Shown: positions 1 through 13,208 of the stretch, piece after piece
How positions within the stretch are numbered: the first letter of the stretch is position 1
How the letters are laid out: every line of letters begins with the position of its first letter
Assembly (NCBI GenBank): GCA_951230915.1
Contig: OX579640.1
Coordinates: forward strand, 14,776,981-14,840,980
Direction: 5' to 3'
Origin: Antitrichia curtipendula
Lineage: Eukaryota; Streptophyta; Bryopsida; Hypnales; Leucodontaceae
DNA: 64,000 nucleotides
Program-made: the position numbers and the translations under genes
The notes under the pieces: generated by a model
The model's database searches: none
Seen by the model: only the letters and a program-made list of their open reading frames with translations
What the model was told of the DNA's origin: nothing

Positions 1-80
1 GCGACGGAGAATACAAGCCCTTACAAGATTCGCGTGACGACGCCGTGGCTGGTGCAGCACTGGCAGGAGGGATGGCGACG

Positions 81-3000
81 ATGGCGATGGTGGACGAGCC
101 TCTGTATCCCATAGCCATTCTCATCGACGAGCTCAAGAACGACGACATCCAACTGCGCTTGAACTCGATCCGGCGCCTGTCCACTATCGCGCGCGCCTTG
201 GGGGAGGATCGCACTCGCAAGGAACTCATTCCGTTTCTGAGTGAGAATAACGACGACGACGATGAGGTGTTGTTGGCAATGGCGGATGAGCTCGGAGGGT
301 TCATTCCGCATGTCGGAGGGGTGGAGTTCGTGCACGTGCTGTTGCCGCCGCTGGAGTCGCTGTGTACTGTGGAAGAGACTGTGGTGAGGGACAAGGCCGT
401 GGAGAGCTTGTGCAAGGTTGGAGCGCAGATGAAGGAGCGCGACGTCGTGGAGTGGTTCATTCCTCTTGTTAAGGTCGGTATTGGTTGGCACTGGCTCGCA
501 TCTATAATGTGAGATGACAGATATTGTGTTTTTTCAACTGGATATTTGACTGCTGCAAATCTTTCATTGTGTGAGGATTGATTCCGTGACGCATTTCGAT
601 TAGGGTTCCCAGAACATGTCATATTAGAGAAGTGAGACAATATTGCGTGTTGCGCGAGGATTCTGCAACAGTTTATTAGGGCACCTGGTGTGCGCGGAAG
701 TTTCGGTTGGGATTTTAGCGAGGAGGGAATTTTTAGGGTTTCAGTTGCTAATCTGTGTTCTAGGGTTTCGACATACCGTTCGTATGAGATTCAGTACTCT
801 GCTTGTTAGCGAAATCCAATTTCCACGTCACATTTCAGGAGTTACGGTCAATTACGAGATGACATGTGTCTATTGGGACTGAAATTCCGACTGTAAAGTA
901 AGCTATCGTGAGGGGTTTCACAACGCGGTTACTGGTGGGAAGCAAGAGACATTTGTGTAGGGGATCAATGCGGTAGCATGAATGTATCCGGGAGCGCTAG
1001 GTCTTAGTTTGGAAACTGGTTTCTGCTGCAAGTATGGCAGTTTATGGTATTCTTTGAGTCCCTGCAACGTTTTTTTGTTTTTTTGTTTTGTTGACTTTTT
1101 GTGTTTACCTATGGATGAAAACAGAGACTTGGTGCTGGGGAATGGTTCACCGCAAGAGTGTCAGCCTGCGGGCTTTTCCATATTGCTTACCCTAGTGCTC
1201 CGGAGCTTCTTCGGTCTGAGTTGCGTTCGGTTTACAATCAGCTCTGTCACGATGATATGCCCATGGTGCGACGATCAGCTGCGCTGAATTTGGGCAAATT
1301 TGCGGCTACAGTTGAGCCAATGTATCTGAAGACTGATATTATGACCTTCTTCAGGGATCTTACTCAAGATGGTAAGTGTGCTATTCTTAGAGGATTTTAG
1401 TGCTGTTCATTCCAGAGAATTTTTCGAACTGGACTAGTATCAAATGGTGGACGGGTATAATTGAGAATTGATCAGCACACAGTCGCTCTCTTTCATGGCT
1501 TAGATTCCCTTGCAATTCTCTACAAATATTTGTTGTCGGGAGTTTCATCGACGTCATCACAACTACGTGGTCAGTGTGCACCATTTATGTTGGAAGTTCC
1601 TGCTGGTGCACACATGTGGGAAATGAAAGTGGCAACGCTAGATTTCAAGATTCTTCTAGATGTCAATAGGTCCATGGTTGATGGAGCGAGATGGTTGCAG
1701 ATCAAGACTCAGTGAGACTTCTAGCTGTGGAGGGATGTGCTGCATTAGGCAAGCTTCTGGAGCCTGCTGATTGCGTGGCAAATGTTCTCCCTGTTATAGT
1801 GAGCTTCTCACAGGTATGGTTTTGCTGGCCATCTTTTCAGCACCCTACTTTTTTTAGGTCGTTCCTTTCAGATCGCTCACATGGCATTTCCCTCTCTGCT
1901 ATTGGACATCAGCAGTGCTTGGCAGATAAAGCTCTAAACAATGTGGTTGGAATTTATTGGAATGTTGGACCAGGGGATTTTTTTTGTTCCTCATTAGACC
2001 AATTCTTCCTTGACACCTTCAACTTTCTTCTGAACACTTCCGAGATAGAGGGTGCCCTCTAACAATGTATGTTGGGTCCCATAGGAATTAAGGACAATCA
2101 TAGGCTGATTTATTTCAGGACTAGCTATGGTCCTTCATTAGTCACAATCAAGAGCAGTTTTGATACGATTCACTTTTCAACGCAGAAGTCTTCTACTCTA
2201 GAATTAGAGAATTAAAGAATTAGTGGTTTCAGAGAATTAGTGCACTATTGTGGACATGTACTGAGTAAACATGTTTTTCTTCCGGGTTCCAGGATAAATC
2301 ATGGCGGGTGCGTTACATGGTGGCCAACCAGTTGTATGAGCTTTGTGAGGCTGTTGGTTCAGAGCCAACCAGGTGCTTATATAAGAACTGTGCTGTATTT
2401 ATCATTCCACTGTACTGGAGTTCTTTGGCTTTGTTAGGATGTAACAATGTGGGCTTTACTGGGATTAAATTATTGAACTCTGGATTTTTGTGAGAAAGAA
2501 GTCAAAGATATATATAGATTTTCCAGGAAGTTTTCTTTTTTAGTGAAGATGGTCTAGGCAAAATTGAGGATTTTTGAGGTAATTTAAGTTTCAATATGAT
2601 CACATCTATGAATTTTTGAGTAGCTTGATTTTGGAACTGATGTGGTCATGTGTGCTCGACTTCTAGGACTGAGCTAGTACCAGCATATGTACGTCTACTA
2701 CGCGATAATGAAGCAGAGGTGCGTATTGCTGCAGCTGGCAAAGTGACTAAATTCTGCGGGATTGTCAGTCCTCAGGTTGCACAACAACATATTCTTCCGT
2801 GTGTGAAGGTATGTTTTCTGTCCTGAATTGAAGAAGCTTGTGGTCACTCCATCTGCTGTCAGCTTGTGCGTCTAGTAACTTTTTATGTACTGTCGGTCTC
2901 TAACTCACAATTTGTGGCAACAATGTTCCAGGAGTTGTCAACTGATTCATCACAACATGTACGAGCTGCTCTTGCATCGGTCATCATGGGCATGGCACCG

Positions 3001-4972
3001 TTGTTAGGGAAGGTTAGACTATCTATCTTAATATATCGTTTGTCTGAGGATTTTTTTTTTATGTACTATTGACAAGGAGCATTTTTCTACCACTGTCTCA
3101 TTGATTTTCTTACGGTGAAAACCAGCATTAATAACCAGTTTTTGATAGGTCTATTCCCTTTCAACAATGGGAAAGCCTTAAGAGAAATTTCTTGTAGCTC
3201 ATGTCAATGTATTTTTTATGGAATTTTGCAGGAAGCCACCATTGAGCAACTCCTGCCCATATTTCTATCACTCTTAAAGGATGAATTTCCAGATGTACGG
3301 CTAAACATTATCAGCAAGCTAGATCAAGTCAACCAAGTAAGGGATTATTTCTATTATCAAAGAGCATCATGTTGTTGCAATTTTTCATTCTGATGAATCT
3401 GTTGACTCTGACCTATTTACATCTTATCATCCTTCCAAATTGTAGTTCTCTATCTACTACCTTCAGTTATTAAGGTTGCCAATGATGAGGAAGAAGAGCG
3501 GTTCTAACTTTTGAGCTTTTTGTTTGCAGGTGATAGGTATTGACTTGTTATCACAGTCACTGTTGCCAGCTATTGTTGAGTTAGCTGAGGACCGGCATTG
3601 GCGTGTCCGTCTTGCCATAATTGAGTACATTCCTTTATTGGCCAGCCAATTAGGTGTCGACTTTTTTGATGACAAACTGGGTACTCTATGCATGCAGTGG
3701 CTTGGCGACCAGGTGCACATATTACCAATTTATAACAAGTTATGGATTAATGTTTTTCATTTTGTTTGGAAGATGCAAAAAGAAGCAATGCGGATGAGTG
3801 TCTCTCAAGGAAAGGATGCGTATGATTTGTATAGGAATAGTGGTCACTTGCTCACCAGTGTGTACGTCTGTTTTCCGCCCTTCTAACCATAGTTAGGATG
3901 AGCAGGTGTACTCTATCCGAGAGGCAGCTGCGAACAATCTCAAACGCCTTGCTGAAGAGTTCGGCCCCGAGTGGGCATTACTACACATTATTCCTCAGGT
4001 ACTTACCGAATTTGATTGCTGTAAGGTTTCAACTTTGGAAATTTCAGTATTGCAATAGTGACTTTTGTTTAAGTAAGGTTGCGCACGTTTCCTGACGATC
4101 TTCTGGGAGTCGCAGGTGATGGATAAGATCAACAATCCTCACTACTTGTACCGCATGACAGTTCTTGTGGCGATTTCTCTCCTTGCTCCAGTAGTTGGTG
4201 CAGAATCTACCTGCCAGACAATGTTGCCAGTCGTCATCAATGCTGCAAAAGACAGGTGCAGTTGCTTTCCTTCCCTTTGTAATGGAAGTTGACTATTTCT
4301 GATTATTTTAGTAGTACAATGTGTTTTTTGTGGGTGTCAAAGTAGAGATTTCGTACTGAATTTTCTCTCTGGTTTGAGTTGACAGGGTTCCCAATATCAA
4401 GTTTAATGTCGCCAAAATGCTTCAATCTATGATTCCTATAGTTGATTCCACTGTAAGCTCACAACTTCCTCCCTATGGCGTCTCTAATGTTGCACCTTTT
4501 AATCGAGTAACACGGTAGAAATTAAGCATCGACTGTATAGTATGCAAGTTTGATGCTTCGAACTACTACAAAGAAGTGGTCAGGAGGTTGTAGACAGTGT
4601 ATTCATATCTATTGCTTAGTGTGATCAGTTGATTGCAAGAGTCTCTCTAAATCAGTGGCTTGCTCTACTTAAATTACGAAAACCGTTTCTATTGCTTTTT
4701 GAAGCTCAACAGTATCTCAGTATCGGTGCATGTGCTAACATCAAATATGGCTGAATTATATCTTCTATGACAAGGATCGAATCAAGTAACAAACCATAGC
4801 TTTCATTGTGAAATGGTAGCATCAAATTGGTCCTGCTTACACCAATTCCTTTCAGGTTGTGGAGCAAACGATTCGACCGTGCTTGTTGGAACTTCAGGAA
4901 GACGCTGATGTGGATGTCCGATTTTTTGCTGGCCAGGCTCTGCAAGCCTGTGATCAAGTCATGTGTGCTTAA
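81..4972 (+). CDS. PP2AA: PP2A 65-kDa scaffold subunit A (PR65), complete, 12 exons
   Basis: Scaffold subunit of protein phosphatase 2A. It holds the catalytic C subunit and a B regulatory subunit on a superhelix of HEAT repeats. Exons: 81-473, 1125-1371, 1701-1813, 2293-2372, 2667-2808, 2932-3012, 3232-3336, 3530-3712, 3906-3998, 4116-4255, 4386-4452, 4856-4972. All introns are GT-AG, phases join, and the product is 586 residues, the usual length for this family. HEAT-repeat landmarks include [57 protein letters not shown] and [12 protein letters not shown]. The start at 81 gives [12 protein letters not shown], the conserved plant N-terminus; an in-frame ATG at 72 would add three residues. 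The C-terminus is QVMCA. The promoter lies outside the window. Identity is near certain; the plant paralogue class cannot be decided. Confidence 0.97.
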
Positions 4973-7900
4973 CTCGAATTACATACCTGAGACTTCATTC
5001 CTAAATGGCTGCAGTGTTCTTCCAGCAAGCTTGGCTTGATGTTTTAGGAATTTCTCTTGCTAGTTCCTTAGTTTTCCCACACCGGTTTTGAAGTAGTGTA
5101 CCAGCGCGCTCGAGTTCCAAGTAGAAGGAATCATCTGTGAAGTGCAAATTTGGCTTCGCAAGGGGGGGGACCCATCAGTCGATGAACGAGTTATTGTAAA
5201 ACTAGGCAAACCGACAGGGCTCCCTTCAGTTCACCATCCACTATAAAGGCCAACTAGTGAATGTGCCTTTATTAAATCTGATCCACATCTGTATTCACTC
5301 TTGTTTGTATATCTTCTACAGGAGGATTCTCGTGAAATTAAGCCTGACATCGCAAGTGCGGACTTTCAAGTTGTTAGTTTCGGAATAGCTTAGACCTGGA
5401 GGGATTTTTTTGCCGACTGGCTTGTTTTGCGCTTTGGTTTGACTGAATCAGTACACATTTCTGACTGTATGGTTTTGCTAACTCTTTTGAGGAACGTGAG
5501 ATGCTGTCGGTGACAATCATTTTTTTATGGGGTTCGGGTTCATTCTTATCCACGATAACTTTGCACGGAACTTGTATACTAAGCAAATTTGATGCCAATT
5601 GCTCTCGACAAAGAATTTTCATCGCATGTTGTAGCAGCAAGGACCATTGGTATACTCGTAGTTGGAAATGGCATCTGAATTTTGTTTACAGTGTTTACAT
5701 AGTAGATTTTGTTTGATTTTGAAAATTTATTACATGACTTGTTAAATGTTGATCGGTAGGTTTAGTATGAGATCTCCCTATCAATGACACAAAATATTTC
5801 TTTTGGGGAGTCTCCACTTTGAATCTTTGTGACTTTGTCTCATTTTGTGCAACACAAAGGGAGCCAAAGTGGGATATGTTGGCATTTGGAGCAATTGGCA
5901 ATTGGAGCAATGCTTAAGAAATAGGAGAGAAAGGATTAATTTGGGATAGTATAGAATATAGGGTTTGGAAAGGAATCCCTTTACAATTTGTGTCAATAAT
6001 CTACGTTTACTTTCATTGAGTTTAATAAATAAAAATTGGCATTGTGGTTTATTGATTGTACATTAGCAATTTTCTATTATAAAATATAAAATGTTGATGT
6101 CTAGGGTGAAGAAATGCAATTTTAGAATACAATGTTTGATCATTTTGATGTTTTAGGTTTCTATATTTTTGCTAATATTTATAGTTTAGTTTTTAGTTTT
6201 TCTATTTTGTTATATATTGCATACCAATGGCTACTTTGTTAAGATAGCACCATTATAAACTTTACAAAGTAGTGAGTTATTCAATTTTGGTTTCATATTT
6301 TGTCAATAATTATTAGTTGGTGCAATGATAGATTCTATCATATGAATGTGGTCTATAGGTTAGAGTTATATTTTATATTTGAAAGTTGTTTCAATATTAT
6401 TCTTCTAAGTTGCTCTTTGAAATACTTCACATTTTTTAAAGTTGTGGACTAGTTTAGGACTTTAAACAATGGACCTATCACCTAGAAGATGTGATAGATA
6501 GATGTCAAAAGCGTTTGTTGTGAAAAAATGACCAATTGCATTCCTTTATTCTACAAGAACCTTGAAAGGCATTTGTCAAACATTTTGTCTTTGTCATATT
6601 ATAGGGTTAAAAGCATATTTGTTCAAACTAACTTCAAAATTGTGTTCCAAATTTTCTATGAGAGGGCTAAATAAGGTGATTTCAAAATCATATTTGAAAC
6701 TTTATGAAGGAGACTAGTGCTTTGAAGAGATACTAATTTGGTAAGAAACCCAAGAATCACAAGGTTCTTGACATCCCTAATAAATAATGAAATTTATGAA
6801 TGAAAATGATTTGCAGTTCATTGATTCAAAGTTTCAAAGTATCAAACCATTAGAAGAGATCCTGAGTCTCAAGAATGTTGATGATTGGTGGGTTGGTGGT
6901 CCAGGTTTGCCACATTATTCCTAAACTATGTCAGTTAATTAAAGTTTGGCACTTTAAAATATTATTTATCAAAAATCAACTTTAGATTCAAATTTGACAA
7001 CTGTAAAATATAGCTTCAAGAGTCTTTTAAGCTTATTGAGAGCATTTTGAGTAAAGATAGTAGTAGCTAAAACAACCCATGTGGGATGTATAAATTAGAA
7101 TTAGTAGGATCTTAACCACTTATTTTTAGCTCAAAAGCAAGAATTTTGTTCAAAGTGAAATTTCAGACCTCATTTAGGCACCGTAGAATAAGTTTTTTTA
7201 GAAAACCTTGAACTAAGAAAAGTTGGGAAATCAATTTGAGTTTCATCTCCAAAAATCTGTTTAAGATTTAGAGCCTCCAAAGTTATGGTCAAATGGAAGA
7301 TAGGGAACTGATTCAATGGATTTTTTGTATTGTCCTTCATTATTAATTAACTTACGTTGACATTGCTATCTACATACATTAAATTCCTTGTTTGATCTAG
7401 CAATGTCTCAACCACGTTAGATTCGTTCCCACAAAAACCAACAACAAGGATAGGCTTATTGGGACATCTTGAGTACTCATGAGCTCCTAATGACCTCATA
7501 TCTCCTCTAATGATTAGAAAAGTCTACTTTCTAACTTCAAAAGTAGAGTCCTTTTTTCCACCTCAACAAAATCTGAACATAACTTGGCTGGGTATTGTTG
7601 ATTTATTGGCTCTGAATCAAGGGGAGGTGACTTTGTATTGACAAATGCTACATGTGAGGTTCGACTAGGATCTTAATCAAAAAATGAGCCGGTGCTTCAG
7701 GGATGAAGCCTCTCGTGGCATAGCTGTTTGTTGAACTTAAAAAAAATTCTGCATTGAGTTGTGAACACTAATTGTGCCGTTGAAGAACTCCAGAATGAGA
7801 GAAGTGGACACCATCGTGAGTTTGCTGGAATAGGAAGAAGGCCAATACTAACCACTAGACATCAGTATTTAAACCCAGTTTGCGGTCTGTAAAGTATGTG

Positions 7901-8071
7901 CTGTACAATACAGTATGGGGCAGGATCTCATTTCTACAATGCTTGCAACTCAAACATAGCAAAAAGTGGGATCGACTCGGAAGAAAATACAGCGATGAAT
8001 TCAGAGTAGGAAAAAACCTACAGAAAGTGCCCCATAGGAGACTTGCGCAATAGTATCTCACAGCTCACTAC
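4973..8071. other. Intergenic region between convergent PP2AA and RPN8
   Basis: This region holds the 3' UTRs of both genes and AT-rich spacer. PP2AA 3' sequence probably runs from 4973 to about 5.7 kb, where the base composition drops. A G-run of eight lies near 5162. From about 7060 to 7300 there is a copy of a dispersed repeat also seen near 31.2-31.6 kb. No open frame here resembles a known protein. Confidence 0.6.
7060..7300 (+). repeat. Dispersed repeat F, copy 1
   Basis: The stretch around 7172-7285 (cagacctcatttag followed by a run ending near ctgtttaagattt) matches 31258-31375 with scattered differences. The lead-in at 7068-7110 (aacaaccyatg and aattagtagga) matches the reverse complement of 31567-31605. 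This suggests an element whose end sequence occurs in both orientations. Class unknown. Confidence 0.5.
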
Positions 8072-11000
8072 CTAAACTGTAATAGCCGAAACACTAGCCG
8101 ATGCCGCATCTGCAATTCTTTCATGCTCCTTGTTCAAAATCTGTAACACCAGAATTAATGTGAGACACATTTCTACAGGACAGTTCTTTGGGAATCAGTG
8201 TTACAAACGTTAAAACAAACTGAAAATAAGTTGGAATAGAAAGCCAATAGCCATCACAATCGCAGCTTTTAGAAACATAAAAATCAAAGAGAGTCGCATG
8301 GACGCTGAAACCAATTATTTTCCCTGAAACAGCATCCTGGGAATAAAGAGAAACATAGCATCGAAGGGTACCTTGTTGTTTATTAGGTTGTGTAGAGCAA
8401 TAACACTCCGAATAAGGGAGGAAAGGTAAATCACCAACATCATGTCATTTGTTTTCACTGCGGAATCAAAACAAGTGTTAAAACATGCACACTAGAACTT
8501 CTGAAATCCTCCACATTGTAACAGTAAAACAAGATCCAGTATCCTAAAATTTCCATCACGAAGATATGACAAATACAATCCCCAAGCATGACGTCAACCT
8601 ACTGGCTCTTCAAGAGCGACAGGATCCAAACAATAAAGCCATGCCATGCATGCCATGCCAAGCTGAACTACCAACAAGCTGAACTTTTCTTAACATGTGG
8701 CTTGGAGCAGAACGTATGTTCTTGTGAATTCACACCTTTAGTCAAATTAGAGGGTACGAACGTCACTCTGCCAAGAAGGCTATACTACAATGAAGAACTT
8801 CACGAATACAAATATACAGAACTCACCAGCGAAGGACTTAACCAGCTCATGAACATTGAGGTTGGGTAGCAGGTTGAATACATCCTGCTCGAAAGAAGGG
8901 CAAGTATCAGCACATTGAATTCCCATTCTACCGGTTATACTAAAAAAAAGGAACACCTGTACCTCAAGCTAAGACAGTACATAGGTACTGAAACGAGGGA
9001 TGAGGCTTACTTGAAGATGGTACAAAATTTCATGATTCAAAGGCAGTTTGCCCTCCACGACAAGCTCCAGATAAGCATGGATCTCCTTCAGCCGCGCTTC
9101 CAACCCCTTCAATGCCACAAGCTTTCCTCCCACCTGTGCCGTGTTGGACAATACTGTCAGGCTGTATCCTCGTAGACACTTGATAGAGTAGTAGACGTGT
9201 TGATTAATGTAAGTGTAGGAAGAACTACTGGTACTCCTCTTCAGAAAGATATATCGTACCTCTGTAGCAAGTGTGCTGATAGTCGCATCCTTAACGTCCC
9301 TAAGTAGATGCTCCACACCTGTAAAACAGGACAGAGAACTCGTCCATCACATTCCTCTCCTACAAACTCTGACTGTTTAACGCACGCTAACAACCCTCTC
9401 TCACATAGAAGAGAGCAACTAAAACTTAATCCCACCTACACTGCATACACAAAAACATTGTTAAAATTTGCAACAAGTCACTTGACATCAATAACTTTAA
9501 GCTCTTCCCACAATGCTGCTGAAAAGCTAACGATATTTTTCTAATTCTCCGAATGTCAGATGTGGTTATAGAAGTCCATGGCTGAACTTATCAATCGCAA
9601 ACATTACATACCGATTTCCTCAGCTTCGTAGGCTCCAATCTCAGACGCAACATGCACAAACGCCTTTTGACTTTTTTGTGTGGCATCCTGTACATAGATC
9701 ATGGGCCAACTAAATTATGCAGGGCTGAGAATTAAAATGCATGACTCAGGACATATATCTTTGAAGGGTATGTCAACAAATGATATACCAACTAAAATTT
9801 TGTACCTGAACTTGCACGACACAGATCGTGTACTGCGCATGAGTCCCAGTTTCTCTCGGGCAATAGAGGGCTCACAAATACTACGTAGAAGCTGCAACAG
9901 ACAAACGACCCGCTAACAACAAATTTCACTGATGTGTTGAGGTCCTCAGTGCATTTCACACCCTGCATGAAGGTTGAATCCCAATGTAAAATTCCTTGAC
10001 TATGTGAGTCGAGATATTTACCTCTTTGACTTCCTCAACAGCATAGTAAGCCTTCGTTGGAATACCAAGCTCCCGAGGCTGTACATCAATGATCACCAGA
10101 ACTGGATTTAGACAATAACTGCACGAACACACAACATGAACTTCAGTAATCGGATACAATCTATACATGCTTGCAATTGTTGCCGCATTCATGTCCCGAA
10201 TAATGAACGTATGGACAATGACGAAAATGATCCCCTGGTGCATGTGCCTAAATGATAAGAGAAATACCGACAAATTGGACAGAAGAAAACATAATGTTGT
10301 AATACTTACTCCCGGAACAATTCATGAATGTCAAGATCGTTCTCTCGAAGCTTAGGCCCGGTGCTGTACCACCCTATCACATGTTCCTTAGCTGTCCAAT
10401 CAAGACTGAAACAGTTTAGTTTCATCACAAAAGAGTCTTACAGACTCCGTGTCTCCGTCATGGATCACCCTTTGTTCAAATTGCTACAAGACGTAAGGTA
10501 GATAATACTAAAACCGTCTTCTATATTGAACCCTGTTGCCAACAGCAACTCGTCTTTTCGTACAATTGGTCATACATCTTAGCAAGCGGAGTAAGCATGA
10601 ACAGGTTAAATGATTAGGTCACTATAGAGCTGTGGAGGGATTACTTTGTATACTTTCATTTATTGTTCTCTACAACCCCTACCTTGAAATTGCATAAGAA
10701 ATTCCAACATAGTGATAAAAAAATTAACTCACCAGATTTGACTCTTGTACCCAAAGATCCCTCCACAGCTCTCTATACATCTCTCAAAATTCGCACTCCA
10801 CCATATTTAAAATGCTTAAGGTGACGCAAAGTGTATCCTATACCTTAAAATGGGATTCTCCATACTTCCAGGAGTTCGCGAAACATAAAATGAACAACAA
10901 AAGCATGATATATTCAAAATCACTATTCCGTTAGTAGAAACTACCAAAGTATAAAACTCCACGCAAGTTAAAAAGCCCTAGGTATATTATGATCGTCACT

Positions 11001-12029
11001 CGTTACATAGTCAATTTTGATTTCAAGCTATCTTTTTCCATATTTACAGAGCAGAGCACTGACAAGGATGACTTGAAGAGGAAGAGCAGTAGGAGGTGTA
11101 CCGTTAATTCTCTTGAACATGTCGAACATAGTCTCGTGGTAGTTGTGATCCAAGAACCAAATGCTGGCATCCTTATCATCTTCCTCAAATGGCACTAAAT
11201 TTAGAAAACAAGCCCCACCCCAAGCATGATCAAATTTCAGCACCAAGATACATGACAAGCACCAATGGCATGGAATTCCAGTTAAGGAAGACGATACTAA
11301 ACTATTAGGGACCTGACCCTGTCTCCTATATTGACCCCTGCTACCAACAGCAGTCATCTTCATACACTTGGTTGGACTTATTTGCAACTGATGTAAGCAT
11401 GACGAGGCTAAATTTCTATGGAAACTGATCTTGAATGCAAATGCGGCTGTCCACTGTCCCTCCAACTTTGAATGATTGCATAAGAAATTCATAGAGCGAT
11501 AAAATTTTGTTCTCAACAGACTTTGGCTCTGGTACCCAAAGTAATCCCCTCCACAGCTCTATAGTGATCTCCCAATGAAAGCACACTCATCCATATTGTT
11601 TAAAATGCTTAAAGCGACGGAAAGAGTATATACAACTTGCAAAACGAGCTCTCACTAAAGCCAAAAACCCTAAATACCAAAGTCAGCAAAGAAATGACAA
11701 AACCATCACACGTATCTCAACCAACCCCGTCTCTGACTCTTTCCACATCCCAAACCCTAAAACACACCCCTTCACCACTCTAGGAAACATAATTCGATCA
11801 ACGCAACGCTAAAACCCTAAATTTTTTGAGAGAGCAACCAACCTGCATAACTGTTGGTGATATCAACACGCCCGCGGAAAGTCGCCCCGAGAAGCACTCC
11901 CAGCACGCGCTTGCGAGTGTCCTTGGCGACCCGGTTGTAATTGTCGACAATACTCAAGAGTACCAACGGATGCACCACCACCTTCTCTATACCGGTGGAC
12001 CCTGCCACACTCGTGCTTATGACGTCCAT
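8072..12029 (-). CDS. RPN8: 26S proteasome lid subunit RPN8 (PSMD7/MOV34), complete, 10 exons
   Basis: Non-ATPase lid subunit of the 26S proteasome. It pairs with the deubiquitinase RPN11 through its MPN domain. Exons in order of transcription: 12029-11843, 11194-11102, 10391-10310, 10118-10022, 9687-9612, 9318-9260, 9133-9011, 8884-8827, 8457-8372, 8140-8072. All junctions are GT-AG and keep frame, giving 309 residues, a normal length. The MPN domain (about residues 15-145) shows [24 protein letters not shown] and FLDHNYHE. Where RPN11 has the zinc-binding HxH motif this protein has [13 protein letters not shown] (about 100-112), so it is a catalytically dead MPN, as in all RPN8. The C-terminal half carries [25 protein letters not shown] and [12 protein letters not shown]. 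The start gives MDVIS; an upstream in-frame GTG is not a plausible start. A B-type element and a Stowaway-like element lie within 350-1200 bp upstream of the start codon. Confidence 0.97.
10500..10830. repeat. Intron 2 copy of a duplicated RPN8 intronic segment
   Basis: Sequence in intron 2 of RPN8 matches 11327-11650 in intron 1 over about 330 bp. Shared landmarks include ccaacagca, gcataagaaattc, ggtacccaaag, cctccacagctct and aaaatgctta. This copy also contains a perfect 15-bp inverted repeat, gagctgtggagggat at 10627-10641 and its complement at 10757-10771, so it can fold into a large hairpin. Confidence 0.7.
11327..11650. repeat. Intron 1 copy of a duplicated RPN8 intronic segment
   Basis: Direct-orientation partner of 10500-10830. 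The right hairpin arm (cctccacagctctatag) is kept near 11548-11564; the left arm is changed to ctgtccactgtccctcc. Exon 2 lies between the two copies. It could be an internal duplication or two insertions of one element. Confidence 0.65.
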
Positions 12030-12370
12030 CGTCACAGATCACCTCCGATTGACTCTACCGCCTCAAATCAGAACCAAAATTGGTGCAATCGGAACTAAAA
12101 TGTGTTGAATCTGAAGCAAAATCGCTCAGGAACCTCTTGATGGGAGTTCTTGCGAGACGGAAGCAGAAGCGGAAAGTGATTTCGGGAGAGATCTTTAGGT
12201 TGAAAATGCGAAGCTAGTCGGGGAAAGCGGTCAAACGTAGAGAGAAAGCTAATACAGTACTCGTTCACACCTGGGACACTGGGGTCTCCCGGGTATCATA
12301 ATAGGGATCCGGGTATATGGACGGGTATAAGGGTGAGTGCTGCACCACCGTGACCCATTTTTTTATACCT

Positions 12371-12600
12371 TTAACCCTTAAACTACGGGCTCATAGCCGT
12401 GGAAATCATTTGTTTTCTCACCGTGTGAATTGTTGGATTAAAATAATGCAAAAGAACTCATTGGAAGACAGACTATTGTAGATGATCTTCCCTTTTCGCA
12501 CAAAATTGGGAGGATGACTAGTTGCACTTTTTGTCCTACAGGGAGAGATTCTTTGTCATTCATCGGCCAAAAAATATCCTTGGCGGCGTTTATGGGTTAA
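12371..12600 (+). mobile_element. TTAA-flanked miniature element, family B, copy 1
   Basis: A 230-bp element counting both TTAA sites (12371-12374 and 12597-12600). The ends read CCCTTAAAC at left and, reverse-complemented, CCCATAAACG at right. It is close to 53481-53728 along its whole length (gtgtgaattgttggatt, gaggatgaatagttgcac type blocks). It has no coding capacity and lies about 340 bp upstream of the RPN8 start codon, so it is in or next to the promoter. Confidence 0.8.
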
Positions 12601-12631
12601 AGCCACGAATCTTCTTTGTTTTCTACATATA

Positions 12632-13206
12632 CTCCCTCTATCCCACTAAAACCCTCCAAATCAAGCAGAATTTTTGTCCCACTAATAAAAAGTTCCATTT
12701 CTTGATTTTGACCATTGAGTAAGTGTTCATCGTACTGAACAACCTCATGGGAGCAAGTGAAACAATCTAGGAGCATTCCTTTGGTCTAGCAAGCTTGGTC
12801 TTGCCCATATGAGGCACCTTGTACAAATTGTTTCTTTAGATAATAGTGTTGATGATGCATTTAGTGACCACTTCAATACTATAAAAATTTGTTTCTAAAG
12901 TGGATTAGGTTTTCTTATTGCACATATTTAGGTTGATAAACACATTTCTAGAATCCCGTTGTTGCCACCATCCTTTAAATCATCTAAAATGACAAAGTTG
13001 GCAACATTTACAAATTATGCTCAAATATCGTACTTTCCACACAAATTTTAGATGCCTAAACAACAACACCTAAGCTTGAGATTTTGCATAGATCTAAAAG
13101 ATGGCTTAATTGTTCTTGAATACATGTATTGCTAGCACTATGACTAAAAATACAGTTAACTCGTCAAAAAGAAGAATTTTGGAGTTTTTTAGTGGGACAG
13201 AGGGAG
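12632..13206. mobile_element. Stowaway-like (Tc1/mariner type) element, 575 bp
   Basis: Termini are CTCCCTCTATCCCACTAAAA at left and the near-complement at right (AGTGGGACAGAGGGAG). They are bounded by TA at 12630-12631 and 13207-13208. CTCCCTC ends with a TA target are the Stowaway signature. The terminal inverted repeat extends to about 30 bp, into the lead-in to ccaaa/tttgg. No transposase is encoded, and the element is longer than most Stowaway MITEs. It begins 31 bp after family B copy 1. Confidence 0.85.
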
Positions 13207-13208
13207 TA

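Noticed and set aside
21..491. 156-codon frame on the minus strand
   Set aside because: It is the antisense shadow of PP2AA exon 1 and has no protein-like similarity.
11028..11516. 162-codon minus-strand frame containing RPN8 exon 2
   Set aside because: Only the exon 2 part (11194-11102) resembles RPN8; the rest is intron read through. The spliced model explains it fully.
11740..11825. Repeated aaccctaaa words resembling telomere repeat
   Set aside because: Only scattered single copies (also at 50380-50410); such words are common in plant 5' regions. Not an interstitial telomere array.
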